Positions 1 to 7,863 of a stretch of DNA of 36,823 nt are shown in pieces (the stretch's first letter is position 1; each line of letters opens with the position of its first letter). The translations under genes and the position numbers were made by a program. The notes beneath the pieces are model-generated. The model was not told the DNA's origin and made no database searches. It saw nothing but the letters and a program-made list of their open reading frames with translations. The stretch spans positions 1 through 36,823 of the forward strand of contig NZ_PQSR01000075.1 of NCBI RefSeq assembly GCF_002920635.1, given 5' to 3'. The DNA comes from Streptomyces sp. Ru72. Lineage in GTDB: Bacteria; Actinomycetota; Actinomycetes; Streptomycetales; Streptomycetaceae.

Positions 1-525
1 GTCCTGGCCCTGCTGGGGGGCGCCCGCTCCCGTCTGCTGCGGGTAGCCGTACCCACCGGGCGCCGGCGGGCCTCCCGTCGCCTGCGGGGTGCTCTGGGCG
101 GTGCTCTGGGCGGGCTGCTGCTGCGGAAAACCGTAGCCACCCGTGCCGTTCTGGTTCGCTCCGGGCACGGCCTGCGCGGGCGGCTGCGGAACACCCTGGG
201 CGTACGGCTGCGCCGGCGCGGGAACCTGCGGCGCGGCGGCCTGGGGTGCGGCAGCGGGCGGAGCGGGAGTCTGCGGCGCGGCAGCCTGCGATGAGGGGCC
301 GCCCGGCGGTCCGGTGGGCGGCCCGACGGGTGGACCGGGCGGGGGAGGCGGCGAGGCCGGTCCGGCGTCAGGCTGTCCGCCGGCCGCGGAGCCACCCTGC
401 GTGCTTTGGGCGTACCAGGCGGGAGGGGTGTAGACGATTTCGAACTCGCCGGTGAGGTCCACGTCTTGATCGTCCCCGTCCGAGGACGGGCTGCCGCCTT
501 TGTACTCGGACCGATCGCTGTTCAC
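1..525 (-). CDS. Proline-rich N-terminus of a probable EspI/ParA-like ESX protein (partial)
   Basis: An open frame of 175 codons runs off the left edge with no stop. I chose the GTG at 525 because AGGAGGC lies six bases upstream of it. The product begins VNSDRSEYKGG, has an acidic patch, then E-F-E-I-V-Y-T-P-P-A-W-Y, and after that is almost only Pro, Gln, Ala and Gly. Mycobacterial EspI and the equivalent protein beside Streptomyces eccE loci have this build: a disordered Pro/Ala-rich head before a MinD/ParA-like ATPase. The ATPase part would lie outside the window, so the assignment rests on the low-complexity head and on position in the ESX block. It is the last visible gene of the minus-strand block, 199 bases after the preceding gene. 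It could instead be another Pro-rich ESX protein. Confidence 0.6.
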   Translation of the reverse strand, partial: MNSDRSEYKGGSPSSDGDDQDVDLTGEFEIVYTPPAWYAQSTQGGSAAGGQPDAGPASPPPPPGPPVGPPTGPPGGPSSQAAAPQTPAPPAAAPQAAAPQVPAPAQPYAQGVPQPPAQAVPGANQNGTGGYGFPQQQPAQSTAQSTPQATGGPPAPGGYGYPQQTGAGAPQQGQD

Positions 526-724
526 TGCTTGCCTCCTGGTCAGCCACTGCTGCTGAGTTGGTCGTCGTCGCGGCCGGGCGGACCGAGTGGCGATTCCCAC
601 GCGGCTGCGATCGTCACCGCATCACCAGAAGAGACTAATCACTTGGATCGCGGTACGGAAAAGTGACTGCCGACCCGACCGGTGGGCACCGCGATCCGGG
701 GACGACAAGGCGTCGGACGAGGCG

Positions 725-1573
725 TCAGTCCATACGGCGGGCCACGCCCAGCAGGCCGGTCTCCGCATCGGTGGGCTCGGTCATGACGAACTTGCGATGC
801 TTGCGGGTGCACCACAGGGCGACGCCGTCGTAAAGGGTGGGCAGCAGTTGGAGATGCTCGTCCGGGATGCCCAGGGTGTCGCGCACGATCTCGGTCTCCT
901 GGGGCGAGATGCGCTGGATACCGACCAGTTGGGCCTGGGCCAGCCAACGCGGCGCGTGCTCGCTCACGAACGGCAGCACCGTCACCACGGCCTGCCAGGG
1001 CAGGGAGGTGACGCGCCCGCGGGGCGGACGAACGCCGCAGTCCCGGATCAACACCACCGGACTGGAGACAGAGGGGCCCTGCGCGGGCACCCGTCCCACC
1101 GGATAGACCGTCACACACTGCTGGCCGCCGCCCGCGACCTGGGCCAACTGCTGCCAGGCCTGCGGACGGCCCGTCTCGACGCCCACACGCGCCCCCGTGG
1201 CGGCGGCGCGCAGCGCCAGCACCTGGGCGAGCCAGAGGCCGCCCACGAGCACGACGTCGAAGGGTGTGGGACGGGACAGGCCGAGCACGGCCGGCTGCGA
1301 CTCCGGGTCGGTGCCGATGATCACGCCGTCGTCACCGATCGGCATGCTGATGGCCGCGAGCTCGTCGACGGTGACGACATGGCGGTTCCGGCGCGGGCCG
1401 CGCAGCCCGAAACCCGGGCTGAAGATGCGCCGTTGCTGCTGCGGAGCCTCCGGCTGCCGGATGATGGGGATCATGCCGGTGTCGGTGGGCGAGGCCACGT
1501 GGGCCGGCGTGCGTCCGGAGGTCCGGCCGTGCTGCCGCGGGTCCGTGGCCGTGGCCGTGGCGGGGTGGGACAT
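725..1573 (-). CDS. Conserved ESX-locus protein of unknown function, coupled to eccE
   Basis: This encodes 282 aa starting MSHPATATAT. Its ATG overlaps the eccE stop by one base (TGATG), which implies translational coupling and so fixes the start. The first 50 or so residues are polar and Pro/Gln-rich. A mixed alpha/beta body follows with hydrophobic strands (D-V-V-L-V-G-G-L-W-L-A, then V-V-L-I-R-D-C-G-V), and there is no convincing signal peptide or membrane helix. I do not recognise a named domain. Its position between eccE and the EspI-like gene suggests a cytoplasmic component or assembly factor of the ESX machine. The role is inferred from context only. Confidence 0.75.
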   Translation of the reverse strand: MSHPATATATDPRQHGRTSGRTPAHVASPTDTGMIPIIRQPEAPQQQRRIFSPGFGLRGPRRNRHVVTVDELAAISMPIGDDGVIIGTDPESQPAVLGLSRPTPFDVVLVGGLWLAQVLALRAAATGARVGVETGRPQAWQQLAQVAGGGQQCVTVYPVGRVPAQGPSVSSPVVLIRDCGVRPPRGRVTSLPWQAVVTVLPFVSEHAPRWLAQAQLVGIQRISPQETEIVRDTLGIPDEHLQLLPTLYDGVALWCTRKHRKFVMTEPTDAETGLLGVARRMD

Positions 1574-2889
1574 CAGTACGTACCTCCGAGCGGCAAAGTG
1601 GCGAGGGCTCCGGGGACCTGTTCCCGGTCGAGGCGGACCAGACCGACCTTCGCGGCACTCGCGGCGCGTTCCAACTCCCTGGCGACCTCCGCGAGTTCGC
1701 TGTCCCCACGGGCGGTGACACGCAGGTGCCCGGTCAGGGAGACACCCCGGCTGCCGGCCTTGCCCAGCGTCACGCTGAACGTCGTGGCGAGCACGGGGAG
1801 CGAGGTGAACCGCGTGATCAGCTCGGGCAGCGCCACACCCCCGTTCCCCAACTGCGGCCAGCGGGACAGCCAGTACGTCGTGTGCCACCGGTCGTCGACC
1901 CGCCAGCTCCGTGCCGACTCGACCGTACGCCGCTGCGGGGAGCGCCCGTCCTGAGCGTGCTGCGCGTTGGCCCGCGGGTTCAGGCAGCTGGACGTCGCGA
2001 GCGCCTGCACGAGTTCCGTCTCGTCCAGAATCGTCGCCTGGAAGCCGGCCCCGGCCAGCCGGCTCGCCAGCTGGTCCGCCACCCGCAGCAGCGCGCGCTG
2101 CGCCCCGGGAACGCCGTCTCCGCGCGCCTGAACCGCCTCCGGGCACAGTTCCGGGTCGAGTTTGAGAGCGACCCAGGTGAGCCGGAGCGCGGGCGAACCC
2201 GTCTGCGCCTGCAGGGGGCCGTACGACCGCGCGGCGACCGACTGCTGGGGCAGGTGCGGCGCGGGCGCCGGCTGGGTGTGCTGCACGACCTGTGCGGACG
2301 CCAGACGGATCCCGTCGACCTCCAGCGCCTCCTGGACCAGGTGCAGCGGCAGTCGGCGCCCGGCGGAATCCGGACGCAGCGGCTGGTCTCCCGGCTGCAC
2401 GAAGAGCACGGCGGTCAGGAACGTCCCGTCGCCGATCATGCCGATCGAGCGGTCGTCACGGGACACGAAGCGGTATGTCCGCAGGGCCGGGTCGCACTCC
2501 ACGGTGGGGGCCAGCATCGGATCCGTCCCTGGCGGTACGGGCGTCTTGGCCGCGCGCTGCCGGCGCCTGAGCGCGCGCGTCGTCTCGTACCACTCGGGCA
2601 GCGGACGGCGGCCCCGGCGCAGGACCGCCAGGAGCAGCAGCAGCGCCGCCACCCCGCCGGCCGGGGCCAGCAGCCAGGACGTGTCCGCGGCCCAGGCGGC
2701 CAGCATGACGGCCGCCGCGAGCTCCACCAGGATGAGCTGCTGCAGCCGCAGCGGACCCATACCGCCGGGGCTGGGCAGCAAGCGCGGCGACGCGGCGGCG
2801 GGGGCCGGAGCCGGCCCGCGTCTGCGGCCCGGACCGTCCTGTTGCTGCTGTGCGCGGCCTCCGCGCCGAGTGCTCGTAGCGCTGGTCAT
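1573..2889 (-). CDS. eccE: Type VII secretion protein EccE
   Basis: This is a 438-aa protein with a basic, Gln/Pro-rich head, two adjacent hydrophobic helices at about residues 53-68 and 73-89, then the cytosolic EccE domain (start L-P-E-W-Y-E-T-T). EccE is the peripheral membrane subunit of the actinobacterial ESX translocon, together with EccB, EccC and EccD. The two-helix topology, the length and the position opposite eccB support the call. The start is uncertain: I took the ATG at 2889 (MTSATSTRRGG), and an in-frame ATG at 2901 is equally possible. It is divergent from eccB across about 420 bases and coupled to the next gene by TGATG. Confidence 0.9.
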   Translation of the reverse strand: MTSATSTRRGGRAQQQQDGPGRRRGPAPAPAAASPRLLPSPGGMGPLRLQQLILVELAAAVMLAAWAADTSWLLAPAGGVAALLLLLAVLRRGRRPLPEWYETTRALRRRQRAAKTPVPPGTDPMLAPTVECDPALRTYRFVSRDDRSIGMIGDGTFLTAVLFVQPGDQPLRPDSAGRRLPLHLVQEALEVDGIRLASAQVVQHTQPAPAPHLPQQSVAARSYGPLQAQTGSPALRLTWVALKLDPELCPEAVQARGDGVPGAQRALLRVADQLASRLAGAGFQATILDETELVQALATSSCLNPRANAQHAQDGRSPQRRTVESARSWRVDDRWHTTYWLSRWPQLGNGGVALPELITRFTSLPVLATTFSVTLGKAGSRGVSLTGHLRVTARGDSELAEVARELERAASAAKVGLVRLDREQVPGALATLPLGGTY

Positions 2890-3308
2890 CCCCCGGGACA
2901 TCCCTTTCGCGAAGTAGTGGCCACATGTCGGGCGGAGATCCTCTGTTGGAGATCCCGGCGACGGGCCAGGGGCACCGATGGCCCACATCATCCATGCGAG
3001 TGGCTCACGGTACCCGCTGCTGTACGCGGGCGGACACAGGGGACACCGAAACCCCAGGTGGCCAGCCTTTCACGGACCGGCCGCGCAGGGTGGGGCGCAG
3101 GGGTTGAGGCTCTGTGAAGATGCGGGGGCCGCCCGGTACCTGATGGAGCGTCGCCCGATGGCACAGGGCATAGTAAGTGCCTGCTCGGCCGAGGCGGCCT
3201 TTCGAGCACGTCGAGCAGCCGGCACGTCGAGCAGCTGTACAGGGCACCACATCGGGCAGCACGACCGAGCAGCACATCGAGCATCACACAACGGGAGACC
3301 TGGGGACC
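2890..3308. promoter_or_regulatory. Divergent eccE/eccB intergenic region
   Basis: These roughly 420 bases separate the divergent ESX blocks and must hold promoters in both directions. I see no gene that can be supported and no clear -35/-10 pair. The eccB-proximal third carries a cluster of short repeats, listed separately. Confidence 0.5.
3207..3285 (+). repeat. Four short direct repeats in the eccB leader
   Basis: Four copies of a 13-base unit begin at 3207, 3223, 3248 and 3273. The first two are both CACGTCGAGCAGC. The third is CACATCGGGCAGC and the fourth CACATCGAGCATC. Spacings are 16, 25 and 25 bases, ending 23 bases before the eccB ATG. They may be regulator sites or leader RNA structure; the function is unknown. 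Confidence 0.5.
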
Positions 3309-4907
3309 ATGGCAAAGCGTCGCGATGAGCTCGCTGCCTATACGTTCGCTCGCAAGCGCACCGTCGCGGCGTTCCTGGCGCCATCGCCGGGCGGTTCCGA
3401 CGAAGGCGCGCCGCGTCCCATGCAGACGGTGATGCCCAGCCTCGCGGTGGGCGTCGTGCTGGTGGTGGGCTTCATCGCCTGGGGCGTGATCAAGCCGTCG
3501 GCGCCGGCGGGCTGGGACACTCCCGGCGAATACATCATCGTCGACAGCGACTCCACGACGCGCTACGTCGTCCTCAAGGACAAGGCGACGAACGGCAAGG
3601 AGACCCCGACACTCCACCCCGTCCTCAACTACGCGTCCGCCAAGCTCCTCCTGGACAAGGGCAAGGGCAGCGTCATCGAGGTCCCCGGCAAGGAGATCGA
3701 CAAGAGCGGCATCCCGCACGGCGCGACCCTCGGCATCCCGTACGCCCCCGACCGGCTGCCCGCCGCGGCGGACGCGGAGAAGGCCAAGACCTGGGCGGTG
3801 TGCGAGCGGCCGGCCCCCGGATCGGGCGACGCCATCGACCGTGCCGTCTTCGTCCTGGACGCCGACGACGCCAAGGCGCTGGGGAACGAGGGGAAGGTCG
3901 ACGCCCGCGAGGCCCTGTACGTCATCGACCCCAAGACCTCCCGCGAGTACCTGGTCGACGGCAAGGGCAACGCCTTCCAGCTGGGCGGTCCCGCCGGTCT
4001 CGACAAGACCACCATGGAGCAGTTGCGCGCCGCGGTCATCGGCACCACGGCCAAGGCGCAGCCGGTGAGCCAGCAGTGGCTGCACACCCTCAACGAAGGC
4101 GGCGTCATCACCTTCCCGACGGTTCGGGACGCCGGCCGGCCGACCTCCGTCTCGGGACTTCCCCAGGAGGCGCGGACGGTGGGCCGGGTGCTCAAGGCGC
4201 AGGACGCGCAGGGCACCCAGTACTACGTCGTCCTGCGGGACCGGGTCGCCGCCATCACGCCGTTCGTGGCCAACCTGCTCAAGAGCTCGCCCTCCGCCAA
4301 ACTGGCGTACGGGACGGGCACGATCAGCGACATCCGCGTCGACACCCCGGACATCATCGCGGCCAACGGCGGCCAGGCGGACAGCTTCTACGCGGACAAG
4401 GGCTGGCCCCAGTCCGTTCCCCGGCAGGCCAACCCCGCGGCGACGGCGACCGAGGAGGCCCGCACCACCTCGTGCAGCGTCTACAACGGCACCATCGGCG
4501 AGGACAGGAAGCCGCAGCTCGCCACCTGGGCCGGGACGTCCTACCCGAAGAAGGTCGTCGCGGATTCGCTGAGCGCCTATGTCTCGTCCGGCTCCGGCCT
4601 GCTCTTCCAGGAGGTCACGGGGACGGCGCAGGGCGGCGGTGCGACGTATCTGCTGACGGACACGGGGCTGCGCTACTCGCTGCCGTCGAACAACGACAGC
4701 GCCGCGCAGGGCAGCGCCACCGGCTCGTCGCCCTCGGGGGACGCGAGTTCCTCGTCGCAGGGGGCGAGCGAGACGGACAAGGCGCGCACCCGGCTGGGCT
4801 ACGAGAAGGTGTCCGACCCGGCGGTCGTGCCGCAGTCCTGGGCGACGTTCATCCCGAAGGGCCCCACCCTGGACACCGGCAGCGCGGCGCAGCCGCAGAG
4901 CCAGTGA
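3309..4907 (+). CDS. eccB: Type VII secretion protein EccB
   Basis: This encodes 532 aa. The order is EccB-typical: a basic cytosolic head containing R-R-D-E-L-A-A-Y-T-F, one transmembrane helix at about residues 44-61, then a long extracytoplasmic domain. EccB is the ESX translocon subunit with a large extracellular part, and the head motif (Q/RDELxAYxFxxRR in other EccBs) is characteristic. Two cysteines, C165 and C389, lie in the outer domain where mycobacterial EccB has a disulfide. The tail from about residue 460 is Ser/Gly-rich, then ends in a Pro/Gln segment. I chose the ATG at 3309 because it places this motif at the N-terminus; the open frame extends back to 3177. It heads the plus-strand operon with the WXG100 genes. 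Confidence 0.95.
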   Translation: MAKRRDELAAYTFARKRTVAAFLAPSPGGSDEGAPRPMQTVMPSLAVGVVLVVGFIAWGVIKPSAPAGWDTPGEYIIVDSDSTTRYVVLKDKATNGKETPTLHPVLNYASAKLLLDKGKGSVIEVPGKEIDKSGIPHGATLGIPYAPDRLPAAADAEKAKTWAVCERPAPGSGDAIDRAVFVLDADDAKALGNEGKVDAREALYVIDPKTSREYLVDGKGNAFQLGGPAGLDKTTMEQLRAAVIGTTAKAQPVSQQWLHTLNEGGVITFPTVRDAGRPTSVSGLPQEARTVGRVLKAQDAQGTQYYVVLRDRVAAITPFVANLLKSSPSAKLAYGTGTISDIRVDTPDIIAANGGQADSFYADKGWPQSVPRQANPAATATEEARTTSCSVYNGTIGEDRKPQLATWAGTSYPKKVVADSLSAYVSSGSGLLFQEVTGTAQGGGATYLLTDTGLRYSLPSNNDSAAQGSATGSSPSGDASSSSQGASETDKARTRLGYEKVSDPAVVPQSWATFIPKGPTLDTGSAAQPQSQ

Positions 4908-5000
4908 CAGGCCAACTGGCCGAAATCACATGGTACTTGGCCTCAGTGGATCACAGGATCATCGCTCAAGTGTGTGAACCCTGTAACTCATTGGCCTTGC

Positions 5001-5031
5001 TTGTGGATGTGTGACGGGCGGGCGATAGAGT
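5001..5031 (+). promoter_or_regulatory. Candidate housekeeping promoter for the WXG100 genes
   Basis: TTGTGG at 5001-5006 and TAGAGT at 5026-5031 resemble HrdB-type -35 and -10 boxes with a rather long 19-base spacer. They lie about 85 bases before the first WXG100 gene, in a 208-base gap after eccB. The -10 is good and the -35 weak. Confidence 0.4.
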
Positions 5032-5115
5032 GCTTTCAGCGCTCACGGATGGGCCGCTTCTCCGGGTACTGGTGCAGGTTTCCCGGATCAACGACGACAT
5101 GGGGGAAGGTTCAAC

Positions 5116-5427
5116 ATGGCCGGCCAGTTCCGGGTAACAGAAGACGAACTGACCAAGCTCTCGGGCGACATCAACACCGTGAACGGTCAGCTGCAGGGCG
5201 AGATTCGCCGTCTCAACGGAGTGATCGACCAGATCGCGGGCGGCTGGCAGGGTCAGGCGGCCCAGTCCTACCACCAGCTGCAGGAACGCTGGAACGCGGA
5301 CGCGAAGAGGATGAGCGACATCCTCAACGACATCAAGGAAGCCGTGGACTCCACGCGGAGCAACTACTCCGCGTCGGAAGAGCAGCAGAACTCCGAGATC
5401 AGCAAGATCATGTCCGACTTCGGCTGA
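5116..5427 (+). CDS. WXG100 secreted protein (EsxA/EsxB-like), first of the pair
   Basis: This is a 103-aa all-helical protein with the WXG turn at W44-Q-G46 between two amphipathic helices, and a C-terminal Y-S-A-S-E that fits the YxxxD/E signal recognised by EccC. Length and layout are those of the CFP-10/ESAT-6 family, which is secreted as helical-hairpin dimers by ESX systems. The partner is presumably the next gene at 5558. The ATG at 5116 follows GGGGGAAGG. It ends in S-D-F-G. Which of the pair should be called EsxA or EsxB I leave open. Confidence 0.93.
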   Translation: MAGQFRVTEDELTKLSGDINTVNGQLQGEIRRLNGVIDQIAGGWQGQAAQSYHQLQERWNADAKRMSDILNDIKEAVDSTRSNYSASEEQQNSEISKIMSDFG

Positions 5428-5490
5428 GCCGAACGTTCGGGCTCGACTCTTCCTGCTCTCCAGCGCTCTTCACCCCTAACCACGGGTGAC

Positions 5491-5526
5491 ACCGGTTGCC
5501 TCCGATGACGACCGGTTGCCACCGAT
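5491..5526 (+). repeat. Tandem 16-base direct repeat upstream of the second WXG100 gene
   Basis: ACCGGTTGCCTCCGAT (5491-5506) and ACCGGTTGCCACCGAT (5511-5526) are identical except at one base. They repeat with a 20-base period, close to two helical turns, 31 bases before the ATG at 5558. This spacing suits a dimeric DNA-binding protein on one face of the helix. No regulator is known to me for it. Confidence 0.6.
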
Positions 5527-5557
5527 TTCCTTCGACTCTTCCTGAAAGGGAACGACG

Positions 5558-5845
5558 ATGTCGGGCATCCTCGTAAATTACGCCACGATCACCAACGCGT
5601 CCTCGGACGTGCGCTCCACCGCCGGTCGCATCAAGCAGCAGCTCGACGACCTCGAGGCCGCGGTCAAGCGCGTCGCCAGCACCTGGGAAGGCGAGGCCCA
5701 GGAGGGCTACCAGCGCAAGCAGCGCGAGTGGGACAAGACCGCCGCGGACCTGCACGCGACGCTGCTGAAGATCGCCGCCGCCCTGCAGAACGCGGCCGAG
5801 AACTACCAGGCCACCGAGAAGAGCAACGCCTCGACCTGGAGCTGA
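5558..5845 (+). CDS. WXG100 secreted protein, second of the pair
   Basis: This encodes 95 aa with W43-E-G45 at the helical turn and Y-Q-A-T-E near the C-terminus, a second YxxxD/E signal. It is the natural heterodimer partner of the 5116 product, from which it is separated by 130 bases. The helix after the turn is strongly charged (R-K-Q-R-E-W-D-K). The start follows GAAAGGGAACG. That both partners carry a YxxxD/E-type signal is typical of Streptomyces and Gram-positive WXG pairs rather than mycobacterial ones, where only one partner does. Confidence 0.93.
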   Translation: MSGILVNYATITNASSDVRSTAGRIKQQLDDLEAAVKRVASTWEGEAQEGYQRKQREWDKTAADLHATLLKIAAALQNAAENYQATEKSNASTWS

Positions 5846-5881
5846 GCCGTCGGCGGCCCGAGGGGCATGACATGAGGAGAA

Positions 5882-5917
5882 TCGGCCCAGCCGACGCCAC
5901 GGCGTCCGCTGGGCCGA
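5882..5917 (+). terminator. Strong hairpin between the WXG100 gene and mycP
   Basis: TCGGCCCAGC pairs with GCTGGGCCGA, and the inner CGACGCC/GGCGTCC arms extend the stem to about 17 bp with one mismatch and a tiny loop. No U-run follows. It starts 37 bases after the second WXG100 stop and can act as a terminator, an attenuator or an mRNA 3'-end stabiliser. Confidence 0.7.
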
Positions 5918-6051
5918 GCCCTTGTCCGGAGCCGTGCACGGCACATCCCTGGAATCTTCATAAGCCTTGGCGCATCTTCACCCACACGCACATGACGCAG
6001 CTTCGAAGGAAGCAAGGAAGCCCTCAGGGCCTGAACACGGGGGACCTGAAC

Positions 6052-7419
6052 ATGCGGGGCACCACCGCCCGTTCGCGTAGCAGCATCGCTGGACCCGCCA
6101 CCGTACGGCGGGCCTTCGGCGTGCTCGCAGCCACGGGAGTCTGCCTCGCACCGGGTACGCCGGTACTGGCCGGCCCCGCCCTGACGGTCCCGGCCGCCGC
6201 GGAGCCCGCCGGCGCGGCGGTACCCACCCGCCTGGCCGACTCCGACCCCGGCTCCGGCGACACGGCCACCACCGAATGCACGTTCGGCGGCCCCGTCATC
6301 AAGTCCACGCCGTGGGCACTCCAGCGGATCCTCCTGGACCAGCTGCGCGCACAGGCGACGGGCAAGGGTGTCACGGTCGCGGTGATCGACACCGGAGTCG
6401 ACGACTCCAACCCCCAACTGCGCGACGCGATGGCCCCGGGCGGCGGCGACTTCGTCGGCTCGACGGACGGCACCCAGGACCTCGAGGGCCACGGCACCCG
6501 GGTCGCGGGCATCATCGCCGCCCGCCCACTGAAGGGCACCGGCTTCGTGGGCATCGCACCCGAGGCCAAGATCCTCTCCTTCCGCTACACGGGCGCGCAG
6601 GACAAGCAGGGCAACTCGCGAACCATGTCCGCGGCGATCCGCGCCGCGGTCGCCAAGGGCGCGAAGATCATCAACATCTCCTCGGACACCGCCGACAAGC
6701 AGGACAACACAGAACTGCGGAACGCCGTCGCGGCCGCCGTGAATTCGGGAGCTCTGGTCGTGGCGGCCGCCGGCAACGACGGAGCCGACGGCAAGTCAGC
6801 GGACACCTACCCGGCCTCGTACCCGGGAGTCCTCGCGGTGGCGGCCTCCGACCGCAACGACGAACGCGCCTTCTTCTCGCAGGCGGGCGACTTCGTCGAC
6901 GTCGCGGCACCGGGCGTCGGCATGGTCTCCACGGTCCCGAAGGGCGGCCAGTGCACCGCCGACGGCACGAGCTTCGCAGCCCCGTACGTCGCGGGCGTCG
7001 CGGCCCTGCTGAAGGAGAAGCACCCGAACTGGACGGCAGCCCAGATCGCCACCCGCATCGAGCAAACGGCCCAACGCCCGGGCCGCGGCCCCAACCGCTT
7101 CACCGGCTGGGGCGTCGTCGACCCGGTCGCCGCCCTGTCGGACGACTCGACACCGGGCTCGACCCCGACCCCGGACCCCCCGGTGAAGGCGGGGTCTGGC
7201 GGAGTCGTTCCGATGGCGGTGACCATGGGGGAGAGCGAGGCGGAACGGCAACGCCGGATCGCCGTATACGTATTGGGTGTCGGACTGCTCCTGGTGGGCG
7301 TGGCCGCGGGCAGCGGGGTGGCTGTGCGGGATTGGCGGAGCAAGAGGAACGGCCGGGACGGCACGGGCGGTCGGGCAGGACGGCCCGGCCACGTCGGGCG
7401 CGCTGGGCTGTCGGGCTAG
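6052..7419 (+). CDS. mycP: Mycosin (MycP), subtilisin-family ESX protease
   Basis: This is a 455-aa S8 serine protease. The signal sequence with a basic head is about residues 1-40. The catalytic residues are all present: D113 in V-I-D-T-G-V-D, H147 in G-H-G-T, oxyanion N242 in A-A-G-N-D, and S307 in G-T-S-F-A-A-P. After a Pro-rich linker one transmembrane helix (about 403-424) and a short basic cytosolic tail anchor it, the standard mycosin design. Mycosins stabilise the ESX membrane complex and can process substrates. Two cysteines, C76 and C301, may form a disulfide. I chose the ATG at 6052 after GGGGGA, because the frame is open much further upstream without a signal peptide. It lies 206 bases after the WXG100 pair. 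Confidence 0.93.
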   Translation: MRGTTARSRSSIAGPATVRRAFGVLAATGVCLAPGTPVLAGPALTVPAAAEPAGAAVPTRLADSDPGSGDTATTECTFGGPVIKSTPWALQRILLDQLRAQATGKGVTVAVIDTGVDDSNPQLRDAMAPGGGDFVGSTDGTQDLEGHGTRVAGIIAARPLKGTGFVGIAPEAKILSFRYTGAQDKQGNSRTMSAAIRAAVAKGAKIINISSDTADKQDNTELRNAVAAAVNSGALVVAAAGNDGADGKSADTYPASYPGVLAVAASDRNDERAFFSQAGDFVDVAAPGVGMVSTVPKGGQCTADGTSFAAPYVAGVAALLKEKHPNWTAAQIATRIEQTAQRPGRGPNRFTGWGVVDPVAALSDDSTPGSTPTPDPPVKAGSGGVVPMAVTMGESEAERQRRIAVYVLGVGLLLVGVAAGSGVAVRDWRSKRNGRDGTGGRAGRPGHVGRAGLSG

Positions 7420-7484
7420 GCGAAGACTTGAGCGCCGGGAGGCCGGCGCCGACAACTTGCAAACAGGGGAGAGGACAACGGGGT

Positions 7485-7832
7485 ATGAGCAACGGAATGC
7501 GGGTCGATCTGAGCGCGCTGGATGAGGTCATCCGCAAGCTCAATGGGCTTCTCTCGGACATGGACGACGCCCACAACAAGGCCAAGTACCAGACGGACAT
7601 CCCGAGTACTGCGTTCGGCAGCATGAAGTTCCTGGAGTCGAACGACCTTCATGACGCCCACCAGAAGCAGAAGACCCGGATCGAAACCATGATCAAGGAT
7701 CTGCACCAGCTGATCGACGACTTCAGCACGAGCACCTCCAAGGTCAGGGACAAGTACAACAACCAGGAGCACGCGAACAAGCAGGGTGTGAGCGCTGCTC
7801 CCAACGGCGGGTCCACCGGTTCGGCTTACTAA
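7485..7832 (+). CDS. Small helical Esx-like protein, partner of the next gene
   Basis: This encodes 115 aa, helical, rich in Asp, Lys and Asn, with no WXG triplet but the size and helical character of Esx-like partners. Y-N-N-Q-E (a YxxxE signal) follows a long C-terminal helix. A short Gly/Ser tail ends the protein. The ATG at 7485 has GGGGAGAGG upstream. The next gene starts 31 bases after its stop, so the two are surely co-transcribed. By analogy with EspC-type proteins or the Lap partners of LXG effectors, it may be a secretion partner for the 7864 product. That role is inferred. Confidence 0.75.
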   Translation: MSNGMRVDLSALDEVIRKLNGLLSDMDDAHNKAKYQTDIPSTAFGSMKFLESNDLHDAHQKQKTRIETMIKDLHQLIDDFSTSTSKVRDKYNNQEHANKQGVSAAPNGGSTGSAY

Positions 7833-7863
7833 GCGGCCACACTGACGAAGGGGGAGTTCGACG

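Noticed and set aside
725..2146. 473-codon minus-strand frame starting at 2146
   Set aside because: Its first half lies in the wrong frame of eccE and is Arg/Gly junk. The real gene begins at the ATG at 1573 in the TGATG overlap.
587..3117. Long plus-strand frames opposite eccE and its neighbour
   Set aside because: They mirror the codon bias of the minus-strand genes and lack motifs and ribosome sites.
4909..4943. AGGCCAA/TTGGCCT stem after eccB
   Set aside because: Seven pairs around a 21-base loop without a T-run are too weak to call a terminator.
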